From contig JAOMDR010000002.1 of the NCBI GenBank assembly GCA_028345575.1, positions 1-64,000 of the forward strand: a stretch of 64,000 bases of DNA. The letters are read 5' to 3'. The position numbers and the translations under genes are program-made. Source of the DNA: Candidatus Nitrosopelagicus sp. GTDB lineage: Archaea > Thermoproteota > Nitrososphaeria > Nitrososphaerales > Nitrosopumilaceae. The notes beneath the pieces are model-generated. The model saw only the letters and a program-made list of their open reading frames with translations, was not told where the DNA came from and made no database searches. This document shows positions 9,323 through 18,809 of this stretch, piece by piece; the first letter of the stretch is position 1; each line of letters opens with the position of its first letter.

Positions 9323-9818
9323 TTTCTATTGTATCCTCCCTTCGTGCTAGAACTAATGCACCCATAACAGAACCTGCTAAAATTAGGGCCATCAAGATTA
9401 ATGCAGGCCAGTAGTATGTGAGAAAGTCACCACCAATTTCTCTAAAGTCAACAGGATCAGAGTCGGTACTGATTGTTTTAATTCCAGAATCCATAATGAC
9501 TGCACCTAGTGCAAGAATTACAATTAACATTAAGCCAATTCCAGCAAATTTTCTTTTCGGGTCTTCAATTTTTTTGAATATGAGTTCTCTTTTTACAAGC
9601 ATAACAGTGAATAAGATAAGAACAGCGATAGAGCCAACATAAACTGCTAATTGGAACATTGCAACAAATGGAGAATCTAACATTACGTAAAATCCTGCAA
9701 CACCACCTAGTGTTCCCATTAATGCAATTGAACCATAAACAAGTGAACGCATTTCAAGTGCTGCAATTGCAGAGCCGATTGTTAATACAGAGATAGCTAA
9801 GAACAGAGCATCAGCCAT
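9312..9818 (-). CDS. nuoJ: NADH-quinone oxidoreductase subunit J (start probably MADALFLAI at 9818)
   Basis: VYVGSIAVLILFTVMLVKRE; ORF open to 9839 but an internal ATG fits better. Confidence 0.9.
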   Translation of the reverse strand: MADALFLAISVLTIGSAIAALEMRSLVYGSIALMGTLGGVAGFYVMLDSPFVAMFQLAVYVGSIAVLILFTVMLVKRELIFKKIEDPKRKFAGIGLMLIVILALGAVIMDSGIKTISTDSDPVDFREIGGDFLTYYWPALILMALILAGSVMGALVLARREDTIENEQ

Positions 9819-10308
9819 GTCTGGCGCCCCGTTTATCAATAATTAATTCTGAATCTTGTTGAACTTGTGGTTTAACCTGTAATTGTGCAGGTGTGTAAAT
9901 TAAGCCCTCTTTGGTAAATGATGATAATTCATAGTCATTTGACATGTATAATGCATAAAATGGACATGCGTCAACACATAATCCACAAAAGACACATTTT
10001 CCATAGTCAATTTGTGGCATGATTGATTTTGCGTTTTGCCCCCACTTGTCAGGAACTTTTACCATTGCAATTGCTTCTGCAACACCTTCACATGCAATTG
10101 AACATAATTGACATCCAGTACAATGATCATGGAATAGCATGTGTCTACCTTTCAGACCTGCAATAGCAACACCAGATGCTGGATCAAATTGGTAACCATC
10201 TCCAACAAATTTCAATTTTTGTTCAGGATATCTTAAAGTAAAACGTTTTACTGCCAGATGTTTAATTCCGGAGTTTAATGCTTTGATAATTCCAGTTGCA
10301 GTTCCCAT
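9811..10308 (-). CDS. nuoI: NADH-quinone oxidoreductase subunit I (2x[4Fe-4S])
   Basis: CTGCQLCSIACEGVAEAI and CVFCGLCVDACPFYAL. Confidence 0.94.
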   Translation of the reverse strand: MGTATGIIKALNSGIKHLAVKRFTLRYPEQKLKFVGDGYQFDPASGVAIAGLKGRHMLFHDHCTGCQLCSIACEGVAEAIAMVKVPDKWGQNAKSIMPQIDYGKCVFCGLCVDACPFYALYMSNDYELSSFTKEGLIYTPAQLQVKPQVQQDSELIIDKRGARHG

Positions 10309-11684
10309 TACAAAATTCCTCCAGGTCCTATTACTCCAGCATACACCAATCCGAGTGCAATAAAGATGTTAACGAAGGACAAACCAATTAGTTTGTACCA
10401 ACCAATGTGCAACAGCATATCGAGTCTGATTCTTGGGAATACACCTCTTGGTAATAGTATAAAGAAAATTACTCCAACTGTTTTTAGTACAAACCAAATA
10501 ACGCCGCTAACTAATAGCTGCCCGCTCGTATACTGTAGTTCGCCCTGCTGCTGCAGGACCCATTCATTTGGATCTTGATCAAGTAGTGGCAAACCAGGTG
10601 CGTTAACTGTGAGAATTGGGTCACCGGCATAGTTTGGAATTGGAATACCTTCAGTGATTATTTCAGTCTCTAATGGAGGCCAAAATACAGGACCGGTCCA
10701 TCCGCCTAAGAAAATTATTACAAATAATGCTGCAAATGCATAAAGTTTGAGATATGAACCTAATTGAACTAATCCATACATCATTCCAGAAAATTCAGTC
10801 AACCATCCTGCTACAATTTCACTTTCTGCTTCTGGAAGATCAAATGGAATTCTTTCTAGTTCAGCTAACATTGTAGTAAAGAAGACAATTGCACCAATTG
10901 GCATGAAAATAATCCAAGGGAAACTACTTTGTGATTCTACAATTTCACTAAGATTAAGCGTTCCAGTTAAAATTACAACTCCCAATAGAGATAAGATCAA
11001 TGGAATTTCAAACGATACCATTTGGTGAAGTGCTCTAATTCCACCAATGAATGGGAATTTACTGTTAGCAGACCATGCTGATAAAATCGTAATGATTGGG
11101 AAAAATCCAATTACTGCAAATACTGCAAGTAAACCTACATCCAAGTCTGCAACAACCCATCCACCAGGTGCAACAGGAATTAATGCGACAAATGCAGCAG
11201 CAGTGCCAACAAACAATACCGGTGCTGCCCAGAATAATGGTTTATCAGCTTTTGCGGGAATAATAATTTCTTTTGAGATTAATTTTAAACCATCACCTGC
11301 TAGTTGTAAAATACCTTCAACTTTGCCACAGTAAAATGGACCAACACGAAGTTGTAGTTTTGCTAACATTTTTCTTTCAACAAAAATTGTTCCTGCAGCT
11401 ATCAATGCAGCAAAACCAAATCCAGGGAAGGCTACAATTCGGAATAAATCAGAATAGATAAGCGCCTTGATTAATGGAACCTGCATCGTCGGGTTAAACA
11501 ACCATGTAAATGCCAAGAAAGCGGTTAGAAGTTCACCGTCAATTACCGGTAATTCTAGATAAAATAATACAATTTGAATTGCTGGAATTCCTGCAAGTGT
11601 TACAATTGTTAGAATCCAAAATGCATTATCAAAAATTCCTTTTAGGAAATATCCAAGACGGAATTTTGGTGCAATAACAGACAT
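10308..11684 (-). CDS. nuoH: NADH-quinone oxidoreductase subunit H (458 aa, long form)
   Basis: ERKMLAKLQLRVGPFYCG, ERIPFDLPEAESEIVAG. Confidence 0.95.
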   Translation of the reverse strand: MSVIAPKFRLGYFLKGIFDNAFWILTIVTLAGIPAIQIVLFYLELPVIDGELLTAFLAFTWLFNPTMQVPLIKALIYSDLFRIVAFPGFGFAALIAAGTIFVERKMLAKLQLRVGPFYCGKVEGILQLAGDGLKLISKEIIIPAKADKPLFWAAPVLFVGTAAAFVALIPVAPGGWVVADLDVGLLAVFAVIGFFPIITILSAWSANSKFPFIGGIRALHQMVSFEIPLILSLLGVVILTGTLNLSEIVESQSSFPWIIFMPIGAIVFFTTMLAELERIPFDLPEAESEIVAGWLTEFSGMMYGLVQLGSYLKLYAFAALFVIIFLGGWTGPVFWPPLETEIITEGIPIPNYAGDPILTVNAPGLPLLDQDPNEWVLQQQGELQYTSGQLLVSGVIWFVLKTVGVIFFILLPRGVFPRIRLDMLLHIGWYKLIGLSFVNIFIALGLVYAGVIGPGGIL

Positions 11685-12836
11685 TTATCGGTCAGCCTCC
11701 ACTGGCCAATAGTTTAGACTCCAATAAACTGCTGGCATGTTTCCAAGTTTTTCTCCTTTTAGTAAGTATGGTAATGCAATTAAGTTTCTGAAAGAACTTA
11801 CACTAAGTTTTAGACGATATGGTTCAGGTTTTCCTCTTGAAATGATGTGACAGCCTGCTGAACCTCTTCCACTTTCAACTCTACGATAAACTTCATCTTC
11901 TCTACCTTTTGGATTTGGTTTGAGTTTTGTTCTAATAGAACCTGATTTTGGCATTTTCTCTAATGCTTGTCTAATAATATTACAACTCTCTAACATATCA
12001 AGCCAAGGGATTTTAGAACGTGCGTATGAATCACCAGATTTTAGTACATTGGTATGTACATCAAGTTCATCATAGACATCATATGGTTCTTTGATTCTTA
12101 GATCATAATCAACGCCACTTGCACGAAGAACTGAACCTGTAGTTCCTAAACGAATTGCATCTTCTCTAGATAATACTCCAGTGTCTTCAGTTCGTGCTTT
12201 TAGAATTGGATTATCATAAAAGATATCGGCATATTCTTTGATACGTTTTTCAAAGTAATTTACTTGACGTAAACACACATCTTCAAAGTTTGCAGGAACA
12301 TCATTTCTAACACCACCTGGGATAAAGTATGCATGTGTTACTCTAGCGCCAGTAATTTTTTCCATTAAATCAATTAAAAGTTCCCTATCACCTGCAGGCC
12401 ACATAAACATTGTAGAATGTCCAAGAAATATTCCATAGATTGCAAGCCAGTATTGAATATAGATACATCTGTTTAGTTCTGCTGCAATTACACGAACATA
12501 CTTTGCACGTTCTGGAACTTCAATTCCTACTAAATCTTCAACTCCTAAAACGTAAGGATACAAGATATTACAAGAATCATGAATTACAGGTCGCTCTAGA
12601 TGAGGAATATTTGTAATGTAGTTTCTAGATTCAGCCATTTTTTCTTCACCACGATGAACGTAACCAGGATCAGGATCTGCATCGACAATGTAATCACCGT
12701 CAATCTTTACAATAATTCTCATGTGTCCAGAACCAGGATGTTGTGGACCGACATTTAGTGTCATAATCCTATCATCTACATTTTCTACCTGTAGACCTGG
12801 AGGCATTTTTTTAGTTGGAATTACTTGTTCAGTCAT
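11685..12836 (-). CDS. nuoD: NADH-quinone oxidoreductase subunit D
   Basis: GPQHPGSGHMRIIVKIDGD, GYVHRGEEKMAESRNY. Confidence 0.96.
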   Translation of the reverse strand: MTEQVIPTKKMPPGLQVENVDDRIMTLNVGPQHPGSGHMRIIVKIDGDYIVDADPDPGYVHRGEEKMAESRNYITNIPHLERPVIHDSCNILYPYVLGVEDLVGIEVPERAKYVRVIAAELNRCIYIQYWLAIYGIFLGHSTMFMWPAGDRELLIDLMEKITGARVTHAYFIPGGVRNDVPANFEDVCLRQVNYFEKRIKEYADIFYDNPILKARTEDTGVLSREDAIRLGTTGSVLRASGVDYDLRIKEPYDVYDELDVHTNVLKSGDSYARSKIPWLDMLESCNIIRQALEKMPKSGSIRTKLKPNPKGREDEVYRRVESGRGSAGCHIISRGKPEPYRLKLSVSSFRNLIALPYLLKGEKLGNMPAVYWSLNYWPVEADR

Positions 12837-12837
12837 T

Positions 12838-13656
12838 TTATCTTCCTTTATTCCTAAAGTCCTTTCTTAGCGGAGGTAGATCTGCCCAATCTTCAGGCAA
12901 TAGTAAACGTCGATTATCAGGATGGCTTTCAAAGTAAACTCCAAGCATTTCAAATATTTCACGTTCATGAAACTCAACACTGTAAAACATATCTCTTAGA
13001 CTTGGTAATTTTGTAGAATCATTTCCAGGATTAGGATTTTCCTCACGTGGAACTCGGGTTGCGAGTGCCAAGACTTGTTTTGAATAAGTAGGATCGGTGT
13101 AGGAACCCAAGTGGTATACAACCCCAATTTCATTATCTTCAGGAAAATCAACTCCAGTAACAGATTCTGCATGATCGAAAGGTAAGTTATCTTTGATAAA
13201 TTGTGCAACTTCGAGAATTTTCTCTTTTTTTACATTTACTCTAGTTCTATTTTCTTTGATATAGCCAACTTCTACATCATCAGTAAATTGACTTGAAATC
13301 TTATCAACGAAAGATTTTTCAAATTCAGGTAGAGATTCTTCTTCAGTATCTGTTTTTGAAGGAGGTGCTGCTTTTGGTTTTTCTTCTTTAGGTTTTGATT
13401 CCGTTGGTTTTTCTTCTTTAGGTTTTGATTCCTTTGGTTTTTCTTCTTTAGGTTTTGATTCCGTTGGTTTTTCTTCTTTAGGTTTTTCTTTAACCTCTTT
13501 TGGTAAAGTTTTGTTAGAACGTGTCGCTAAAGCTTCTTTTGCAAGTTCTTCTCGTCTTGCATTTGCTGCTGCAATAATTGCATCACCAATAGCTTTTTCG
13601 TCAGATTTTTTCTTATCTTCATCTTTTGAAGTTACTTTTTTTTCAGACTTACTCAT
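12838..13656 (-). CDS. nuoC: NADH-quinone oxidoreductase subunit C with a ~110 aa charged repeat-rich N-terminal extension
   Basis: C-terminal REIFEMLGVYFESHPDNRRLLLPEDWADLPPLRKDF is NuoC; N-terminal (KPKEEKPTES)n. Confidence 0.93.
   Translation of the reverse strand: MSKSEKKVTSKDEDKKKSDEKAIGDAIIAAANARREELAKEALATRSNKTLPKEVKEKPKEEKPTESKPKEEKPKESKPKEEKPTESKPKEEKPKAAPPSKTDTEEESLPEFEKSFVDKISSQFTDDVEVGYIKENRTRVNVKKEKILEVAQFIKDNLPFDHAESVTGVDFPEDNEIGVVYHLGSYTDPTYSKQVLALATRVPREENPNPGNDSTKLPSLRDMFYSVEFHEREIFEMLGVYFESHPDNRRLLLPEDWADLPPLRKDFRNKGR
13376..13485 (-). repeat. 30-nt tandem repeat (ggtttttcttctttaggttttgattccgtt on +), 3 full units plus a partial, inside nuoC
   Basis: Near-identical units at 13376-13405, 13406-13435, 13436-13465 and a partial fourth; encodes KPKEEKP(T/K)ES. 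Confidence 0.95.
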
Positions 13657-13666
13657 AATTTTTTAC

Positions 13667-14182
13667 CTATCTAGCCTTCATCCTTTTGATTTTCTCTTGC
13701 AACAACATGCATCCTTGAATCAAGGTTTCAGGTCTAGGAGGGCAACCAGGAACATAAACATCAACTGGAAGAATTCCGTCGATGCCAGGCAACACATTGT
13801 ATGAATCAAAGTACAGACCGCCAGTAATTGCACATGCACCCATGGCAATTACATATTTTGGTTCTGGCATTTGATCATAGACTAATCTAAGTCTTGGTGC
13901 CATTTTTCTTGTGATTGTTCCTTGTACTACGACAAGATCACACTGTCGTAATGATCCAAAAGCTTCGATGATACCGAATCTTTCTACGTCGTATCTTGGA
14001 CTCGATGCTGCTCCAAACTCAACACTACAACATGCTGTTTCAATGTGTACTGGCCATAAAGACCACATTCTTCCCCAGTTGATTGCCATACCTAATGGTT
14101 GATCAACTGCTTTGTACAAAATGTCGCCGAGTTTTCCAACAAACACATTTGCGTTTTGTGGTGTAACGAGTTCTTTTAGCAA
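13667..14182 (-). CDS. nuoB: NADH-quinone oxidoreductase subunit B
   Basis: ETACCSVEFGAA, VVQGTITRKMAPRLR, MGACAITGGLY, VPGCPPRPE. Confidence 0.96.
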   Translation of the reverse strand: MLKELVTPQNANVFVGKLGDILYKAVDQPLGMAINWGRMWSLWPVHIETACCSVEFGAASSPRYDVERFGIIEAFGSLRQCDLVVVQGTITRKMAPRLRLVYDQMPEPKYVIAMGACAITGGLYFDSYNVLPGIDGILPVDVYVPGCPPRPETLIQGCMLLQEKIKRMKAR

Positions 14183-14222
14183 CTTAGTCCCTCACCTTGA
14201 TAGTTGTAACTAGTATATAGAA

Positions 14223-14627
14223 TTACCATATGTCTTTCCTCTTTGATTGGTATAACGCGTATGCCATTGCGGCAAACATAATTCCTAAGAAGGCAATAAT
14301 TGGTAAAGTTGCAGTTCGTGGAAGGTCTAAAAGAGAGCTACCCCAAGCATACAGGAAAATTGCCATAACATCAAAAATAACGAACATTAGAACATATGCA
14401 TAATATTGCATCATGAAATGAGTTCGACCAGCACCAGATGGGACTTGGCCACATTCCATAGGAAGTGTCTTTACAGGATTTGGTTGTTTCTTGTTTTCAG
14501 GAGATATCATTCTAGATACCAAAAGGGCAGGTGCCATTGCGGCACATGCAAAGCCAAACATGAGTAATACATTACTGTATGATGCTACACTCTCGCCAAC
14601 CAAGTTAAACCGACTCCCTTCGGTCAA
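14223..14627 (-). CDS. nuoA: NADH-quinone oxidoreductase subunit A
   Basis: MECGQVPSGAGRTHFMMQYYAYVLMFVIFDVMAIFLYAW. Confidence 0.95.
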   Translation of the reverse strand: MTEGSRFNLVGESVASYSNVLLMFGFACAAMAPALLVSRMISPENKKQPNPVKTLPMECGQVPSGAGRTHFMMQYYAYVLMFVIFDVMAIFLYAWGSSLLDLPRTATLPIIAFLGIMFAAMAYALYQSKRKDIW

Positions 14628-14703
14628 AATATAAAGCTATAGAGAATTTTTTCGATCAAAATTTGGTTTTTACAAAGTCCTCTAAATTGATATACGACAA
14701 TAA

Positions 14704-15180
14704 ATGAGGATTCCTATGGCAGTCAATGTTGGAGATCAAGCACCAAAATTCGAACTAGTTGATGGAGATCTAAAATTTAGATCCCTAGATGAATTTAAAG
14801 GCAAAAAAGTTGTTATCTCATTTTTCGTTGCAGCCAGTTCTCCAGTATGTGAAGTTGAACTTTGTAAATTCAGAGATTCATTAAATGATATTTCAGCTCT
14901 AGGAGCACAGGTAATTGCAATTAGTAATGACGGACCATTTGCAAATAAGGCATTTGCAGAAAAGAATAATTATAATTTTCCAGTACTAGGAGATTATACA
15001 AGTCAAACAATCAAAGACTATGATATTTTGTTAAAAGATCTGTTACACGTTAAAGATTACAATGCAGCAAAACGTTCAGTTTTCATTTTAGATGAAGAAC
15101 ATAAAGTGATTTGGAAATGGGTTTCAGAAGATCCATTGAAAGAACCAGATTACAGTGAAATTATGAACGTTCTAAAATAA
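14704..15180 (+). CDS. Peroxiredoxin (AhpC/TSA family)
   Basis: VGDQAPKFELVDGD, FFVAASSPVCEVELCKFRDS; start could be the ATG at 14716. Confidence 0.9.
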   Translation: MRIPMAVNVGDQAPKFELVDGDLKFRSLDEFKGKKVVISFFVAASSPVCEVELCKFRDSLNDISALGAQVIAISNDGPFANKAFAEKNNYNFPVLGDYTSQTIKDYDILLKDLLHVKDYNAAKRSVFILDEEHKVIWKWVSEDPLKEPDYSEIMNVLK

Positions 15181-15186
15181 AATTAG

Positions 15187-15699
15187 TTATTCAATTTCAG
15201 CGATAATATCATTTTTGTTTACAGAATTACCTTCTTTAATTTTGATACCTTTGACTGTACCATCTTTTTGTGCTTTGACAGCAACTTGCATCTTCATGGA
15301 TTCTAAGGTACAAACGGTGTCACCTTTCTTGACTTCAGAACCTTCACCTGCATTTATTGATACAACTTTACCAGGTATTTGACTACGCAAAGTGGATTGA
15401 CCTGCACCAGAATCAGATCCGCCGGAGTTTTTGTAAACAATGTCATCAAGATGTGAATTCATGTTTACAGACATTGATGAACCATCAACAATGAAATTCA
15501 TCTCAGAAGTTTGACTATCAACATATCTAACTGAATGGAATTCATTGTTCAAAACAAATTCCATAACATTTGAATCCATGTTAAGAATTTTTACAACATA
15601 TTCATTGTCTTTGATCTTAATTTTGTATTCATCCTGTGATAATTTCTCTAAGATTTCACCATCTACAATTTCATCAGTATCTTGAACTTTGTATTTCAT
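15187..15699 (-). CDS. Biotin carboxyl carrier protein of acetyl/propionyl-CoA carboxylase
   Basis: C-terminal biotinyl domain with LESMKM; downstream of biotin carboxylase. Confidence 0.9.
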   Translation of the reverse strand: MKYKVQDTDEIVDGEILEKLSQDEYKIKIKDNEYVVKILNMDSNVMEFVLNNEFHSVRYVDSQTSEMNFIVDGSSMSVNMNSHLDDIVYKNSGGSDSGAGQSTLRSQIPGKVVSINAGEGSEVKKGDTVCTLESMKMQVAVKAQKDGTVKGIKIKEGNSVNKNDIIAEIE

Positions 15700-15701
15700 T
15701 T

Positions 15702-17195
15702 TTACACGCTATCCATCTTATTTTTCCAGTTTTGATTTCTAGAATTTTGTGATTGTACTTTACTTTTATAAAATTCAGAATGCATTATTGCAGAAGCAAT
15801 AGCAGGAATTTGTTTATCTTTTCTATCTTGAATTAGATCTTTTTCTAATTTTTCAATCATTTCAAATCGTTTCAAAAAGTCAGTTGACAAGTTTCCGGTC
15901 TTGTATTCTTCAGAATTTAGAATGGTTTTGTATAAAGGAATTGAAGTTTCTACACCTTGAATATCAAAGTCATCTAATGCGTTTAGCATTCTTAATCTAG
16001 ATTCATCAAATGTTTTTCCCCAAGTGCACAGTTTTGCCATCAAAGAATCATAAAATGGAGATACAGTACATCCAGGGTATAGATATGTGTCACATCTAAC
16101 ACTAGGACCTGAAGGAATTGTAACGTAAGGGACAGGACCAGTTGATGGTGCAAAGTCTAAGAAAGTATCCTCAGCATTTATTCTACATTCAATTGCATAA
16201 CCATTCATTTTCAAATCAGATTGTTTGAATGGTAATGTTTCTCCATTTGCAATATCTAGTTGAAGTTTAACAAAGTCTAATCCAGATACCATTTCAGAGA
16301 TTGGGTGTTCTACTTGTAATCTTGCATTGATTTCAATGAAATAAAATTCTCCAGAATCTGCTCTGAGAAATTCTGCAGTGCCCAAGTTAGTATAATCAAC
16401 GGCTTGTGCTGCTTTAACAACTAATTCACCAATTTCTTCCCTTTTCGCTTCATCGACTACAGGAGATGGAGTTTGTTCAATTAATTTTTGATTTCGTCTC
16501 TGAATGGAACATTCTCTCTCAAAGAGATGTACGGTATTACCATGTTTGTCTCTACACATTTGATATTCAATGTGTCGTGTTTTTTCTAGGAATTTTTCAA
16601 CAATAATTGCAGATTTTCCAACAGCAGCTATGGATTCGGATGTAACAGTTTCAAAACCTTCCTGTAATTCTTTATCATTAGTAACTAATCTAATTCCACG
16701 ACCTCCACCACCATAAACTGATTTCAAAAGTACAGGATAACCAATATCATTTGCAATTTTTTCTGCTTCATCTGCATCTTTTACTAAACCTGGACTTCCA
16801 GGTACGGTTGGGACATTAGCATCAAGCATTGCGGCTTTACAACGCATCTTATCTCCACAAAGATTCATTGAATCAGCAGAAGGACCGATAAAGTTAATTT
16901 TATTTTTTTCACATAATCGTGCAAAATCATCATTTTCTGAAAGAAAACCATAACCAGGATGTACAGCATCGGTACCAGACGATAGCATGACGTCAAGAAT
17001 TTTTTCTTGATTAAGATAGCTCTTTGCAGGAGCAGCTTCACCAATGTAATATGACTCGTCAGCAGTTTTTACATGAAGGGAGTTTACATCTTCATCAGAA
17101 TAGACTGCCACAGTCTTTATTCCTAAAGCCTTACAAGTTTTCATTACACGAAGGGCGATTTCTCCTCTGTTGGCTATCAGTACTTTTTCAATCAT
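15702..17195 (-). CDS. accC: Biotin carboxylase subunit
   Basis: IEKVLIANRGEIALRV, GGGGRGIRLV, INARLQVEHPISEMVSGLD. Confidence 0.95.
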   Translation of the reverse strand: MIEKVLIANRGEIALRVMKTCKALGIKTVAVYSDEDVNSLHVKTADESYYIGEAAPAKSYLNQEKILDVMLSSGTDAVHPGYGFLSENDDFARLCEKNKINFIGPSADSMNLCGDKMRCKAAMLDANVPTVPGSPGLVKDADEAEKIANDIGYPVLLKSVYGGGGRGIRLVTNDKELQEGFETVTSESIAAVGKSAIIVEKFLEKTRHIEYQMCRDKHGNTVHLFERECSIQRRNQKLIEQTPSPVVDEAKREEIGELVVKAAQAVDYTNLGTAEFLRADSGEFYFIEINARLQVEHPISEMVSGLDFVKLQLDIANGETLPFKQSDLKMNGYAIECRINAEDTFLDFAPSTGPVPYVTIPSGPSVRCDTYLYPGCTVSPFYDSLMAKLCTWGKTFDESRLRMLNALDDFDIQGVETSIPLYKTILNSEEYKTGNLSTDFLKRFEMIEKLEKDLIQDRKDKQIPAIASAIMHSEFYKSKVQSQNSRNQNWKNKMDSV

Positions 17196-17201
17196 ATCTA
17201 A

Positions 17202-18749
17202 TCACAGGTTGATATTTCCATGTTTTCTAGGAAGTTGTTTTTCACGTTTATTGCTGAGCATTTCTAGTGCTTTGATAAGCATTGGTCGAGTCTCTGCCGG
17301 GTCAATAACGGTATCTACTGTTCCATTTGATGCTGCAACGTAAGGATTTGCAAATTTTTCGGTAAATTCATCGACTAATTTCTTTTTTAATTCATCAGGA
17401 TTATCGGAACTTGCTAATTCTTTTCTATTCATAATTTTTACAGCGCCCTCAGATCCAAGTACAGCAATTTGTGCAGTTGGCCATGCATAATTCACATCAG
17501 TTCCCAGATTTTTACTGGACATTGCAATGTATGCACCACCATATGCTTTTCCAATGACCACTGTAATTTTTGGAACAGTAGCTTCACAGTAAGAGTATAG
17601 TAATTTACTTCCATGACGAATTATTCCATTATGTTCTTGATTTGAACCTGGCATGTAACCAGGAGTATCAACTAAAGTAATTAATGGAATACCATAACAA
17701 TCACAGAAACGAATGAAACGTGATGCTTTGTTTGATGAATCAATATCTAATGCACCTGCCAAAAACATTGGTTGATTTGCTACAATTCCAACGGTTTTAC
17801 CATTCATTCTACCAAAGCCAACAATAACATTTTGTGCAAATAGTTCATGGATTTCAAAGAATTTGTTATCATCTAAAATTGAATGAATAATTTCTTTCAT
17901 ATCATAAGGTTGTAAAGCATCATCAGGTAGAATGTTTATTAAATTATTATCTAGTCTGTTAGGATCATCAGATGTTGTAACAGAAGGTGGAGCTTCAGCA
18001 TTATTTTGTGGAATGTAAGAAAGTAATGTTTTGATGTAATCCATACATTCGTATTCATTTTTAGCTACAAAGTGAGCAACACCACTCTTTGTTCCATGAG
18101 TCATTGCACCACCTAATTCATCAAAGGATATTTCTTCTCCAAGAACTGTTTTTACAACATCAGGACCAGTTACAAACATAGTTCCAGCTTTTTCAACCAT
18201 TATAACAAAATCAGTCATTGCAGGAGAATAAACAGCGCCACCAGCAGAAGGACCGATACTTGCAGTAATTTGTGGAACTACACCAGATGCTAATTGATTA
18301 TGATAGAAAATATCTGCAAAACCATCGAGGCTTAAGATTCCCTCTTGAATTCTTGCACCACCAGAATCAGCAATTCCAACTATTGGACAACCATTTCTAG
18401 TTGCATGATCCATTAATTTAGTAATTTTTTTAGCTCCCATCTGACTTAAGGTTCCACCTAAAACAGTGAAATCATATGCAAAAACATAGACTTGACGACC
18501 ATTGATTTTTCCATAACCACCAACTACACCATCAGTGAAAAATTTCTTTTTCTGCATATCGTAATCAAAATAGTGATGTGTAGTCATTGCATCAAGTTCA
18601 ACGAAAGTTCCATCATCACAGAGTAGATCAATACGTTCTCTAGCAGTCAGTTTACCCTTTTCATGTTGAGCCTTAATTCTATCCTGACCGCCACCTTGAA
18701 GTGAGGTTTTTTTGTTATTCAGATATTCATTTAGTTTATCAGAATGCAT
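17202..18749 (-). CDS. Acetyl/propionyl-CoA carboxylase carboxyltransferase subunit
   Basis: 515 aa; GIADSGGARIQEGILSLDGFADIF, VDTPGYMPGSNQEHNGIIRHG, GKAYGGAYIAMSSK. Confidence 0.94.
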   Translation of the reverse strand: MHSDKLNEYLNNKKTSLQGGGQDRIKAQHEKGKLTARERIDLLCDDGTFVELDAMTTHHYFDYDMQKKKFFTDGVVGGYGKINGRQVYVFAYDFTVLGGTLSQMGAKKITKLMDHATRNGCPIVGIADSGGARIQEGILSLDGFADIFYHNQLASGVVPQITASIGPSAGGAVYSPAMTDFVIMVEKAGTMFVTGPDVVKTVLGEEISFDELGGAMTHGTKSGVAHFVAKNEYECMDYIKTLLSYIPQNNAEAPPSVTTSDDPNRLDNNLINILPDDALQPYDMKEIIHSILDDNKFFEIHELFAQNVIVGFGRMNGKTVGIVANQPMFLAGALDIDSSNKASRFIRFCDCYGIPLITLVDTPGYMPGSNQEHNGIIRHGSKLLYSYCEATVPKITVVIGKAYGGAYIAMSSKNLGTDVNYAWPTAQIAVLGSEGAVKIMNRKELASSDNPDELKKKLVDEFTEKFANPYVAASNGTVDTVIDPAETRPMLIKALEMLSNKREKQLPRKHGNINL

Positions 18750-18809
18750 GTCCGCGATTTCTCGCCCCAGATATCATATATTAATTTAAGTTAAACAAAA
18801 CAAAAATTG

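Noticed and set aside
13376-13485. Could the 30-nt repeats be a CRISPR-like array?
   Set aside because: No unique spacers, perfectly in frame inside nuoC, units abut directly: coding tandem repeats.
4174-13804. Numerous 60-110 aa plus-strand ORFs and out-of-frame minus ORFs across the nuo cluster
   Set aside because: All lie antisense or out of frame to well-supported nuo genes and have low-complexity translations without motifs.
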